A stretch of 5,462 bases of DNA from CAZGSV01 sp964528605 (GCA_964528605.1 CAZGSV010000159.1:1-5462), one strand, 5' to 3'; counted from the first letter of the stretch, positions 1 through 5,462 are shown. Made by a program: numbers and translations. The notes: generated by a model not told the origin, from the letters alone.

Positions 1-2
1 CC

Positions 3-1814
3 CTCCTGTTTCTCCTAGTGGCCGCCTACAACGCCCTCGCCCGCCGGCTCTGCCCGCGCCTCGCCTGGCGCCGCACCGAACTCCTGCTCATCTACTGCAT
101 GTTGCTGGCCACCGTCGCCCTCGCCGCCACCGGCTACGGCACCTGGGTCACCCAAGTCTGCGCCGCCCCCTTCTACTTCGCCAACCCCAGCAACAAATGG
201 AGGGAACTCCTCTTCCGCTACCTCCCCGACTGGATACACCCTCCCAACCAAGGCTACGTCATCACCGCCTTCTTCGAAGGCCTCGCCAAAGGCCAAACCA
301 TTCCCTGGCGCGCCTGGCTCGTCCCCCTCGCCGCCTGGACCCTCTTCACCGCCCTCTTCTTCGGCGCCTTCGCCTGTTGGGCCCTCATCCTGCGCCGCCG
401 CTGGATCGAAAGCGAGAAACTAACCTTCCCTCTCACCCGCGTTCCCCTCTCCCTCGTCGGTGGCGGCGCCCCCCCGCCCGACAAAACCAGTATCCTCCGC
501 AGTCGCCTCTTCTGGCTCGGCTTCGCCGTGCCCGCCTCCTTCCACGCCTTCAACAGCCTCAGCGTCTACTTCCAAGGCTTCCCCCAAATCCCCATCTCCG
601 GCATCGCGATCGGCTCCGGCTTCAGCATGCGCCCCTGGGACGTCCTCCAAGACCTCCGCCTCTTCCTCATCTTCGCCGTCATCGGCGTCGCCTACCTCGT
701 CACCGCCGAAATCGCACTCTCCATGTGGCTCTTCTTCTGGCTCCACCGCTTCCAGATGGTCCTCTTCCGCGCCCTCGGCTTCGGCGAGGCCCAACTCTGG
801 TGGGCCGGCACCGACCTCGTCAGCAGCCAGGAAGAAGGCGCCTTCTTCGCCCTCTTCTTCTTCCTCCTGTGGACCGCGCGCAGAGAACTCCTCGCCACCT
901 GGCGCGCCGCCGTCAGCAAAGGATGGTGGCGCCGCCGTGACCCCTCCGAGCCCCTTCCCTTCGTCCTCGCCGTGCTCGGTTTCTTCGCCTTCTTCGGCGG
1001 CATGGTCGCCTGGCTCTGCCTAGCCGGCTCCCGCCCCCTCGGTGCCGCCATCCTCCTGTTCATCTTCTTCGTCGAGGCCACCATCCTCGCCCGCCTCGTC
1101 AACGCCGGCGGCGCCATCTTCGTCGAGGGCTCCTGGATGCCTCAGGACGTGGCCCTCAACTTCTTCGGCACCCGAGGCCTCGCCTTCGGCTCCCTCGCCG
1201 CCATCGCTATGCCCGAGCGCGACTACATGTACAACCAAGAGACCATCCTCATGCCCTACCTGATGGACACCCTCAAGATCGGCCACGCCTCCCGCATCGC
1301 CGGCGGCCTCCTCCTCCTCGGCGTCGGCGGCGCCTTCCTCATAACCATCCTCTGCGCCAACTACATGGTGCTCACCCTGGCCTACCGCCACGGCGGCCTC
1401 GCCCTCCAGCCCAGCTACTTCAGCAGCGCCCCTCAATGGCCCTTCGGCCGCATGGCCAGCAACCTCAACAACCCCGCCGGCCCCCGCCTGCAGGAAATCC
1501 TCTGGACTGGCATCGGCGCCGCCTTCATGGCCACCATGATCCTCCTCCAATACCGCTTCCTCTGGTGGCCCCTCCATCCCCTGGGCTTCGTTATGTCCTC
1601 CACCAATACCGCCCACGTCATCTGGTTCTCGTTCTTCCTCGGCTGGCTGGCCCAGACGCTCATCCGCCGCTACGGCGGCTACGGCCCTTACCGCCGCCTC
1701 CTCCCCGCCGCCCTTGGCCTCGTCCTCGGCGAGTACCTCATCTCCGCCGCCTTCCTCGCCCTCGACGTCGCCATCGGCAAGGCCGGCCACAACATCTTCC
1801 CCCCCCTGTACTAG
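3..1814 (+). CDS. DUF6785/DUF6784-type multi-pass membrane protein, OPT-like (5' truncated)
   Basis: Large integral membrane protein of unknown function. The frame is open to the left edge and reads hydrophobic residues (LLFLL) before the GTG at 18, so the true start lies outside the window and that GTG is unlikely to be the start. Counting from the GTG as residue 1, about ten to twelve hydrophobic segments are visible, for example near 21-43, 99-124, 164-185, 213-242, 313-336, 341-358, 427-457, 494-511, 533-549 and 561-584. The family call rests on remembered patterns: RTELLLIY at the start of a helix, a WRELLFRYLPDW segment (61-72), RRWIESEKLTFPL (127-139), and a C-terminal block with WWPLHPLGFVMSS, FLGWLAQTLIRRYGG and LGLVLGEY that fits DUF6784. 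Such proteins are about 600-700 residues, so only a small N-terminal piece seems missing. They have been related to oligopeptide-transporter-like folds; transport is inferred, not shown. The gene converges on the DUF4432 gene across 53 bp with no convincing terminator. Confidence 0.8.
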   Translation, partial: LLFLLVAAYNALARRLCPRLAWRRTELLLIYCMLLATVALAATGYGTWVTQVCAAPFYFANPSNKWRELLFRYLPDWIHPPNQGYVITAFFEGLAKGQTIPWRAWLVPLAAWTLFTALFFGAFACWALILRRRWIESEKLTFPLTRVPLSLVGGGAPPPDKTSILRSRLFWLGFAVPASFHAFNSLSVYFQGFPQIPISGIAIGSGFSMRPWDVLQDLRLFLIFAVIGVAYLVTAEIALSMWLFFWLHRFQMVLFRALGFGEAQLWWAGTDLVSSQEEGAFFALFFFLLWTARRELLATWRAAVSKGWWRRRDPSEPLPFVLAVLGFFAFFGGMVAWLCLAGSRPLGAAILLFIFFVEATILARLVNAGGAIFVEGSWMPQDVALNFFGTRGLAFGSLAAIAMPERDYMYNQETILMPYLMDTLKIGHASRIAGGLLLLGVGGAFLITILCANYMVLTLAYRHGGLALQPSYFSSAPQWPFGRMASNLNNPAGPRLQEILWTGIGAAFMATMILLQYRFLWWPLHPLGFVMSSTNTAHVIWFSFFLGWLAQTLIRRYGGYGPYRRLLPAALGLVLGEYLISAAFLALDVAIGKAGHNIFPPLY

Positions 1815-1867
1815 CCCGCTGGACCACGCCCCCGATCCGTGATTATCGCGCTTCTACGCCCGGCCCA

Positions 1868-2980
1868 TCACGCGAAGATCTTCGGCCCCTCCGGCCCGAC
1901 CAGCGCCCGCGCCGCCTGCCGCTGCGCCTCAATTGCCTCCGGCGAAGTCAGCACCCCTATCTCGACCGCAAACTCCACCACCTCGCCCGGCTCGATCGTC
2001 TTCAGCGTCCCGCGCTCGCGCTCCCGCGCCCGCCCCTCCACGTGCCCGTTCGCCGGCTCCAGCCCCACCACGTAGTCGCCCTCGCCCATCATCTTCCACT
2101 CCGCGAAGTCCGTCAGTTCACGCTGCCGGTAGCGCACATAGACCCCCAGGCCCTTTCCGTCCGCCAGCCGCCGGTTCACTATCGCCGTGCCCACATACCC
2201 GCTCTCGTCCGCCGCCATCTCGTGGTAGAACACCTGCTCCTTGTACCCGTGCTGCGGCGCCTCGAACCGCGCATAATCACGCACCCCTGTCCGCGCGATC
2301 TGGTCCCGCGGCCGCACCGTCTTGCTGGGCGCAACTAACTCCGACCCCTCGTCCACTATCGGGTACCCCAGGTTGATGTGGTACAGCAGCATCAGCGGCG
2401 AGGGGTCGTGCCCGATGTTCGTCACCACGTCGCTGATCAACAGCCGGCTCTCGCCCAAGCGCGCGCTTATCCGCCGCTTCAACTCCAACTTGTCCATGAA
2501 CAATGCCGCCTCGCGCACCCTCCCCTGCACCCACATCTCGTAGCCGTCCTGCCCCCACTCCGCGTCCGCCTGCACCCCGAACGCCGGCAGATACGAATAG
2601 CGCCCGTGCAACCCCAACTCCGCCCCCAGATCGTTGCACGGCGCGCCCATATAGGTCATCCCGCAGGTCGCCACCAGCCCTCCGAAGAACCCGCGCAGCC
2701 AGCCCAGCCCCTCCGGCTCGTACCGGCTCGGATGCGCCTCCCGCGCCGGGCTCAGCCACGCCAGCGGCACCCCGCAATACTCCGCGTGCGAAATGTCCAG
2801 CCCCCGACTCGGCAACGCCCAGAAAGAAAAGCCGCTCCCAGTGCGGAATACCACCGCCTCCGTGCCGCCCCACGGCCCCTCCTCCAGCGTCACGCGCCGC
2901 ACCCCACCCGCCTGCCACATCTCTCCTACCCGCTTCCCAAGATGCTCGCGCTCCGGCCTCTCGCCTAGCCAGTTCATCAT
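1868..2980 (-). CDS. DUF4432 family protein, aldose 1-epimerase-like (complete, 370 aa)
   Basis: Probable carbohydrate mutarotase-like enzyme of the galactose-mutarotase (beta-sandwich) superfamily. Family marks include LPSRGLDISHAEYCG (56-70), the GGLVATCGMTYMG stretch (100-112), LHGRYSYLPA (124-133), MLLYHINLGYP (197-207) and GLEPANGHVEGR (306-317). By analogy with aldose 1-epimerases, His125 (in LHGR), His201 (in LYHINLGYP) and Glu308 (in GLEPAN) sit where the two substrate-binding histidines and the catalytic glutamate are expected; this mapping is inference. No signal peptide or membrane segment is seen, so it is probably cytoplasmic. The start is ATG at 2980, followed at once by a second ATG at 2977; a GGAGGTG ribosome binding site lies 8 nt upstream of the first. 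Length is normal for the family and the frame is intact. Its codons end mostly in G (GCG, GTG, CGG, CTG), the opposite of its plus-strand neighbours. The sugar substrate cannot be told from sequence. Confidence 0.9.
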   Translation of the reverse strand: MMNWLGERPEREHLGKRVGEMWQAGGVRRVTLEEGPWGGTEAVVFRTGSGFSFWALPSRGLDISHAEYCGVPLAWLSPAREAHPSRYEPEGLGWLRGFFGGLVATCGMTYMGAPCNDLGAELGLHGRYSYLPAFGVQADAEWGQDGYEMWVQGRVREAALFMDKLELKRRISARLGESRLLISDVVTNIGHDPSPLMLLYHINLGYPIVDEGSELVAPSKTVRPRDQIARTGVRDYARFEAPQHGYKEQVFYHEMAADESGYVGTAIVNRRLADGKGLGVYVRYRQRELTDFAEWKMMGEGDYVVGLEPANGHVEGRARERERGTLKTIEPGEVVEFAVEIGVLTSPEAIEAQRQAARALVGPEGPKIFA

Positions 2981-2988
2981 CTTGCAGG

Positions 2989-2995
2989 CACCTCC
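2989..2995 (-). promoter_or_regulatory. Ribosome binding site of the DUF4432 gene
   Basis: On the minus strand the sequence reads GGAGGTG, a near-perfect Shine-Dalgarno match, 8 nt before the ATG at 2980 and 11 nt before the second ATG at 2977. Both starts are therefore usable and differ by one residue; this site fixes the N-terminus of the gene. Confidence 0.8.
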
Positions 2996-3010
2996 CTCAG
3001 GTCCGCGGCG

Positions 3011-3039
3011 AGTATATGGCCCCCTCGCCCCTGGGTCAA
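3011..3039 (-). promoter_or_regulatory. Sigma-70-like promoter for the DUF4432 gene
   Basis: Read on the minus strand, a -35 box TTGACC (3039-3034, 5 of 6 to consensus) is followed by a 17-nt spacer and a -10 box TATACT (3016-3011, 5 of 6). Transcription would begin near 3004, giving a leader of roughly 24 nt that contains the GGAGGTG ribosome binding site. The AT-rich boxes stand out in a very GC-rich background, and the optimal spacing makes chance less likely. No transcript data are available. Confidence 0.65.
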
Positions 3040-3051
3040 AACCCCTCGCCC
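3021..3051. repeat. 10-bp direct repeat around the DUF4432 promoter, possible operator
   Basis: CCCCTCGCCC occurs at 3021-3030 and again at 3042-3051, exactly 21 bp apart (about two helical turns). One copy lies within the spacer of the minus-strand promoter and the other just upstream of its -35 box. This spacing would suit a regulator binding two direct half-sites on one DNA face. The surrounding region is C-rich and of low complexity (35 C and 4 G in 3041-3100), so chance is a real alternative. Confidence 0.3.
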
Positions 3052-3099
3052 TCCAACACCCCCAATCAACTCCACCACGCCCCTCCGCTAAACCCCCGA

Positions 3100-3128
3100 T
3101 TGAGCAACTCCGCCCGCGGTGCTAATCT
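3100..3128 (+). promoter_or_regulatory. Candidate promoter for the htrA-GNAT operon
   Basis: A weak -35 match TTGAGC (3100-3105) is separated by 17 nt from TAATCT (3123-3128), which is preceded by TG plus one base, as in extended -10 promoters. Each box matches consensus only in part (4 of 6 and 3 of 6). The start site would fall near 3135, leaving a leader of only about 16 nt that begins almost on the ribosome binding site; this is tight and lowers confidence. It is the best candidate seen in the 170-bp divergent gap. Confidence 0.35.
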
Positions 3129-3135
3129 TGCCCCC

Positions 3136-3146
3136 GGAGGTGCTCC
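3136..3146 (+). promoter_or_regulatory. Ribosome binding site of htrA, within a small hairpin
   Basis: GGAGG at 3136-3140 lies 10 nt before the ATG at 3151 and decides that start over the much longer open frame upstream. GGAG (3136-3139) can pair with CTCC (3143-3146) across a GTG loop, so the site could be partly masked in the mRNA. The stem is only 4 bp, and a regulatory role is speculative. Confidence 0.6.
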
Positions 3147-3150
3147 CTCG

Positions 3151-4299
3151 ATGAGCAGAAGAGCAGCCCTTGCAGCCATGTTGGCCATGGCCCTCGTGGT
3201 CGGCATCGGCATCGGCATGGCACTCAGGTCCGCTCGCGCTCCCGCGCCCCTGGGGTCCCTCGCCCCCGCCCAAGCGGCCGACCTCACCGAACTCAACCGC
3301 GTCTTCACCACCATCGCCCGCCAGGCCACACCCGCCGTCGTCAACGTCAACACCACCTCCGTGGTCCAGGAGCGCGTGCCCTTCGGCTTCGACTTCGGCC
3401 CCTTCGGCTTTGAAGGCGGGCCCAGCCTGGTCATCCCTCGCCAGCGCAAGAGCCTCGGCTCCGGCGTCATCATTCGCCCCGACGGTTATGTCGTCACTAA
3501 CTCCCACGTCGTCCAGGGCGCGCAGTCCATCGAGGTCACCCTCAGCGACGGCCGCACCTTCAGCGGCCGCCTCATCGCCGCCGATCCCGCCAGCGACCTC
3601 GCCGTCCTCCGCATCGAAGCCACCAACCTCCCCTGGCTCCAGTGGGCCGACTCCTCCAAACTCCAGGTCGGCGAGTGGGTCATCGCCGTCGGCAGCCCCT
3701 ACGGCCTCGCCGAAACCGTCACCCAGGGCATCGTTAGCGCCTTGCAGCATATCGGCACCCCCGCCTCCGAACTGGAGAACTTCATCCAGACCGACGCCGC
3801 CATCAATCCCGGGAACAGCGGCGGCGCCCTCGTCAACCTCAGCGCCCAACTCGTCGGCATCAACTCCTTCATCTTCAGCAAGACCGGCGGCTACCAAGGC
3901 ATCGGCTTCGCCATCCCCAGCAACATCGCCAAGCACGTCACCGACGCCCTCATCAGCACCGGCAAGGTCGTGCGCGGCTGGCTCGGCCTCGTCGTCGAGA
4001 CCGTGAACCCCGAAGCCGCCCGCCAAGCCGGCCTGCCGAAAGGCGCCACCCTGGTCATCGCCGGCTGGTACCGCGAGAGCCCCGCAGCCCAGGCTCAGTT
4101 CGCCTTCGGCGACGTCGTGCTCTCCTACGATGATCGCGTGATGACCTCCATCAGCGAACTGCGTTCCGCCATCCGCGCCAGCGCCGTCGGCTCCGGCCAC
4201 CACCTCCGCGTCTGGCGCCAAGCCAACCAGATTGACGTCTCCGTGACCGTCGCTCAGCAGCCCGTCGGCCCGCGCGGGGAAAGGATTGGCGGGCTCTGA
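3151..4299 (+). CDS. htrA: HtrA/Deg-family trypsin-like serine protease with one PDZ domain (382 aa)
   Basis: Envelope protein-quality-control protease that cleaves misfolded or signalling proteins outside the cytoplasmic membrane. Residues 5-25 form one hydrophobic segment after MSRR, so the protein is probably anchored in the membrane; AQA-AD near 40-44 could be a cleavage site but is far from the hydrophobic core. The protease domain spans about 45-265. The triad is intact: His119 in TNSHVV, Asp149 in DPASDLAVLRI, Ser223 in NPGNSGGALVN. The single PDZ domain (about 278-372) starts at the GWLGL binding loop. Length and architecture resemble DegS-type or single-PDZ HtrA proteins rather than two-PDZ DegP. 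A loop at 77-91 carries two PFGF motifs. In the PDZ domain the usual small-residue turn before GDV is replaced by AQFAFGDVVLSYDD, a mild divergence. The ATG at 3151 is chosen for its GGAGG and the following anchor; the open frame upstream to 2503 is antisense to the DUF4432 gene. The GNAT gene follows with no gap. Confidence 0.95.
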   Translation: MSRRAALAAMLAMALVVGIGIGMALRSARAPAPLGSLAPAQAADLTELNRVFTTIARQATPAVVNVNTTSVVQERVPFGFDFGPFGFEGGPSLVIPRQRKSLGSGVIIRPDGYVVTNSHVVQGAQSIEVTLSDGRTFSGRLIAADPASDLAVLRIEATNLPWLQWADSSKLQVGEWVIAVGSPYGLAETVTQGIVSALQHIGTPASELENFIQTDAAINPGNSGGALVNLSAQLVGINSFIFSKTGGYQGIGFAIPSNIAKHVTDALISTGKVVRGWLGLVVETVNPEAARQAGLPKGATLVIAGWYRESPAAQAQFAFGDVVLSYDDRVMTSISELRSAIRASAVGSGHHLRVWRQANQIDVSVTVAQQPVGPRGERIGGL

Positions 4300-5295
4300 T
4301 TGGACTCCCTCACCGCAGCCGGCCAACACTACGCAGTAGGCTCGTTGTCCGAGCGCCGCGGCGTCCTGGCCCCCATGGTGGACCTCTTCCGCCTCTGCTT
4401 CCAGCACTACGAAGGCGCCCTCAACATCAGCCCCGACTACCTCGAGTGGTTCAGTGGGCGCCCCGGCTTCGATTGGCAGGCCTCGCAGATCGCTCTCGCC
4501 GGAGATGATCTCGCGGCCAGCCTGTTCATCACCACCGCACAAATGGTCGTCGCCGGTCAGGTCCGCCCGGTCGCCATCACCGACAGCGTCATGACCCACC
4601 CCGACCACCGCCGCCGCGGCCTGGCCCGCGCCCTCATGCTCCGCTCCCTCCAGTCAGTCAAGGGCCGCGTCGAAGCCAACATCCTCTTCACCCAGCCCGG
4701 CACCCCGCCCCACGAGTTCTACCTCTCCCTCGGCTTTCGCGACTGGTTCCTGATCCACGTGTGGGAGCGCGCGCCCGCGCCTGCGGCCGGCCTCCAACTC
4801 CGTGCGCTCGACAAGGTCGCCGATCAGCAACACGTCAGCGCCGCCTTAACCTCATTCTGGGGCGACCACGAAGGCTGGCTCCCGCTCGACGAAGCCCTCT
4901 GGCGCTGGCGCAAACAGCAGAGGCCCGCCTGCGCGCCGGCCACCGTCTACGCCCTCGAGGCCGACGCCCCGAGCGTGGTCACGGTGGCCTCCGCCGAAGT
5001 CATCCGCGAGGGCAGCATCGTGCCCGCCCAGATGCTCACCAACTGGGCCGGCTCGCCCGACTCCCTACCCCGACTTCTCGCCGCCGCAGCAGCCCTTCGT
5101 CCTGACTGCCCGACGCGCGCCCTGACCGCCGCCCGCCGTACGGCGGGCCCCAGCGCAGCGGCCCTGACGAAAGCCGGCTTCCAAGACGTCGCGACTGAGG
5201 TGGCTATGCTCCTCAGCCTCGCCCCGCCGACCGAGCGCGCCGCTCCCACCAGGCTGCCCGCCTACGTCCCGGTCGAGTCCGTCGTCGGCGTCTAA
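4300..5295 (+). CDS. GNAT-family N-acetyltransferase, probably tandem-domain (331 aa)
   Basis: Predicted acetyl-CoA-dependent acyltransferase of unknown substrate, probably cytoplasmic. The N-terminal GNAT domain spans about 10-155. VAITDSVMTHPDHRRRGLARAL (91-112) holds beta-4 and the acetyl-CoA pyrophosphate loop, with R104-x-x-G107-x-A109 fitting the Q/R-x-x-G-x-G/A signature; FYLSLGF (140-146) is the usual late GNAT motif. Residues 164-308 look like a second, degenerate GNAT-like unit: MLTNWAG (245-251), a leucine/alanine helix, then KAGFQDVATEVAMLLSL (291-307), but no acetyl-CoA loop. The last 25 residues look disordered. The start is TTG at 4300, immediately after the htrA TGA and in the same frame; AAGGA at 4281-4285 is a weak ribosome binding site 14 nt upstream. 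The ATG at 4375 (residue 26) would remove the first strand and has no ribosome binding site, so TTG is preferred. Probably coupled to htrA translation. Third positions are C-rich as in htrA. Confidence 0.85.
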   Translation: MDSLTAAGQHYAVGSLSERRGVLAPMVDLFRLCFQHYEGALNISPDYLEWFSGRPGFDWQASQIALAGDDLAASLFITTAQMVVAGQVRPVAITDSVMTHPDHRRRGLARALMLRSLQSVKGRVEANILFTQPGTPPHEFYLSLGFRDWFLIHVWERAPAPAAGLQLRALDKVADQQHVSAALTSFWGDHEGWLPLDEALWRWRKQQRPACAPATVYALEADAPSVVTVASAEVIREGSIVPAQMLTNWAGSPDSLPRLLAAAAALRPDCPTRALTAARRTAGPSAAALTKAGFQDVATEVAMLLSLAPPTERAAPTRLPAYVPVESVVGV

Positions 5296-5305
5296 CCCCC
5301 CACTT

Positions 5306-5342
5306 TGACCGCACGCTCGCGACCACCCATGCGTCGCGGTCA
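5306..5342 (+). terminator. Stem-loop after the htrA-GNAT operon, possible terminator without a U-tract
   Basis: Ten bases after the GNAT stop, TGACCGC-ACGC (5306-5316) pairs with GCGT-C-GCGGTCA (5331-5342): 11 base pairs with one bulged C at 5335 and a 14-nt loop. There is no T-run after it, so it is not a canonical intrinsic terminator; it may end transcription weakly or protect the mRNA 3' end. A competing stem, CGCGAC (5318-5323) with GTCGCG (5333-5338), is mutually exclusive with it. Confidence 0.45.
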
Positions 5343-5365
5343 GCCACCGGGTGCAGGGCCTCAGC

Positions 5366-5383
5366 GGCATCCGTGGCGGTGCC
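5366..5383. repeat. Small imperfect hairpin in the 3' intergenic region
   Basis: GGCA (5366-5369) pairs with TGCC (5380-5383), and CCG (5371-5373) pairs with CGG (5377-5379), with T5370 bulged and a TGG loop. It is short and could be chance in GC-rich DNA. It is listed because it sits between the operon-end stem-loop and the GTAGGGGC hairpins and may be a decayed relative of them. Confidence 0.25.
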
Positions 5384-5394
5384 CTCGTACGCTG

Positions 5395-5452
5395 CGCCGT
5401 AGGGGCGAGCCGCCTGGTTTACCCGCCGTAGGGGCACGGCGCCGCCGTGCCC
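5395..5452. repeat. Two tandem hairpin units with a shared CGCCGTAGGGGC head
   Basis: The 12-bp sequence CGCCGTAGGGGC occurs at 5395-5406 and 5424-5435, 29 bp apart. Each copy opens a hairpin. In the first, GGGCGAGCC (5403-5411) faces GGTTTACCC (5416-5424), pairing with two G-U wobbles and one mismatch. In the second, GGGCACGGC (5432-5440) pairs perfectly with GCCGTGCCC (5444-5452) around a GCC loop. The pattern of a constant GTAGGGGC head plus a variable palindrome resembles interspersed palindromic repeats I recall from many environmental bacterial genomes; that comparison is from memory. No gene is seen in 5296-5462. The window ends 10 bp beyond the second unit, so the array may continue. 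Confidence 0.6.
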
Positions 5453-5462
5453 ACTTGCAGGC

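Noticed and set aside
18..20. GTG at 18 as the true start of the membrane protein
   Set aside because: The frame is open upstream and encodes hydrophobic residues that look like the end of a membrane helix; no ribosome binding site precedes the GTG, and family members are longer at the N-terminus.
1020..1790. A 256-codon minus-strand open frame opposite the membrane protein
   Set aside because: Biased Gly/Glu/Ala/Asp/Val translation without motifs; the opposite strand encodes clear membrane helices and family motifs.
1815..1867. Bidirectional terminator between the convergent genes
   Set aside because: Only a 4-bp CGAT/ATCG pairing is visible and there is no T-run in either direction; nothing convincing could be supported.
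1436..2338. A 300-codon plus-strand open frame spanning the convergent junction
   Set aside because: Arg/Pro/Leu-rich low-complexity translation that overlaps two well-supported genes; typical out-of-frame product of C-rich DNA.
2503..3150. In-frame upstream extension of htrA
   Set aside because: The extension is low-complexity Pro/Ala/Arg/Ser, antisense to the well-supported DUF4432 gene. The ATG at 3151 has a GGAGG and begins a typical membrane anchor.
3088..4608. A 506-codon open frame on the minus strand opposite htrA and the GNAT gene
   Set aside because: It is a long shadow caused by C-ending codons on the other strand. Its translation is Gly/Ala/Asp/Glu/Val-rich with no recognisable motif, whereas the plus strand shows an intact protease triad and GNAT motifs.
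5213..5437. A 74-codon minus-strand open frame running from the repeats into the GNAT gene
   Set aside because: It overlaps the GNAT C-terminus and the palindromic repeats, has no recognisable motif, and ends in Arg-rich sequence typical of a frame shadow.

Overview
This is a high-GC bacterial window of 5,462 bp. It holds four protein-coding genes and a short stem-loop/repeat tail. No rRNA, tRNA, CRISPR array, transposase or phage gene is visible. The best-matched family (an OPT-like multi-pass membrane protein of the DUF6785/DUF6784 type, beside a DUF4432 sugar-mutarotase-like protein) is one I associate with environmental phyla such as Armatimonadota, Planctomycetota and Chloroflexota. The assignment rests on remembered family distribution and is tentative.

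Layout. (1) 3-1814 (+) is the 3' part of a large membrane protein whose beginning lies off the left edge. (2) 1868-2980 (-) is a complete DUF4432 aldose-1-epimerase-like enzyme, convergent with gene 1 across a 53-bp gap. (3) 2981-3150 is a divergent intergenic region with a near-consensus sigma-70 promoter for the minus-strand gene, a weaker one for the plus-strand operon, and a 10-bp direct repeat around the stronger promoter. (4) 3151-4299 (+) is an HtrA/Deg-family serine protease with an N-terminal membrane anchor, an intact His-Asp-Ser triad and one PDZ domain. (5) 4300-5295 (+) is a GNAT acetyltransferase whose TTG start directly abuts the protease stop codon, so the two probably form an operon. 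(6) 5296-5462 is non-coding and holds several stem-loops, including two tandem hairpin units that share the 12-bp head CGCCGTAGGGGC.

How the genes relate. The protease and acetyltransferase are probably co-transcribed and translationally coupled, but no shared substrate is evident. The membrane protein and the DUF4432 protein converge, so they do not share a transcript. A common role in carbohydrate uptake or processing is possible but only a guess.

The most striking global property is strand composition. The plus strand is strongly C-rich over G in all genes regardless of their direction, so plus-strand genes favour C-ending codons and the minus-strand gene favours G-ending ones. The bias disappears in the last 120 bp, where the repeats lie. 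I do not see a clearly novel biological system here. The repeat tail, the abutting HtrA-GNAT pair and the uncharacterised membrane protein are the items most worth checking.
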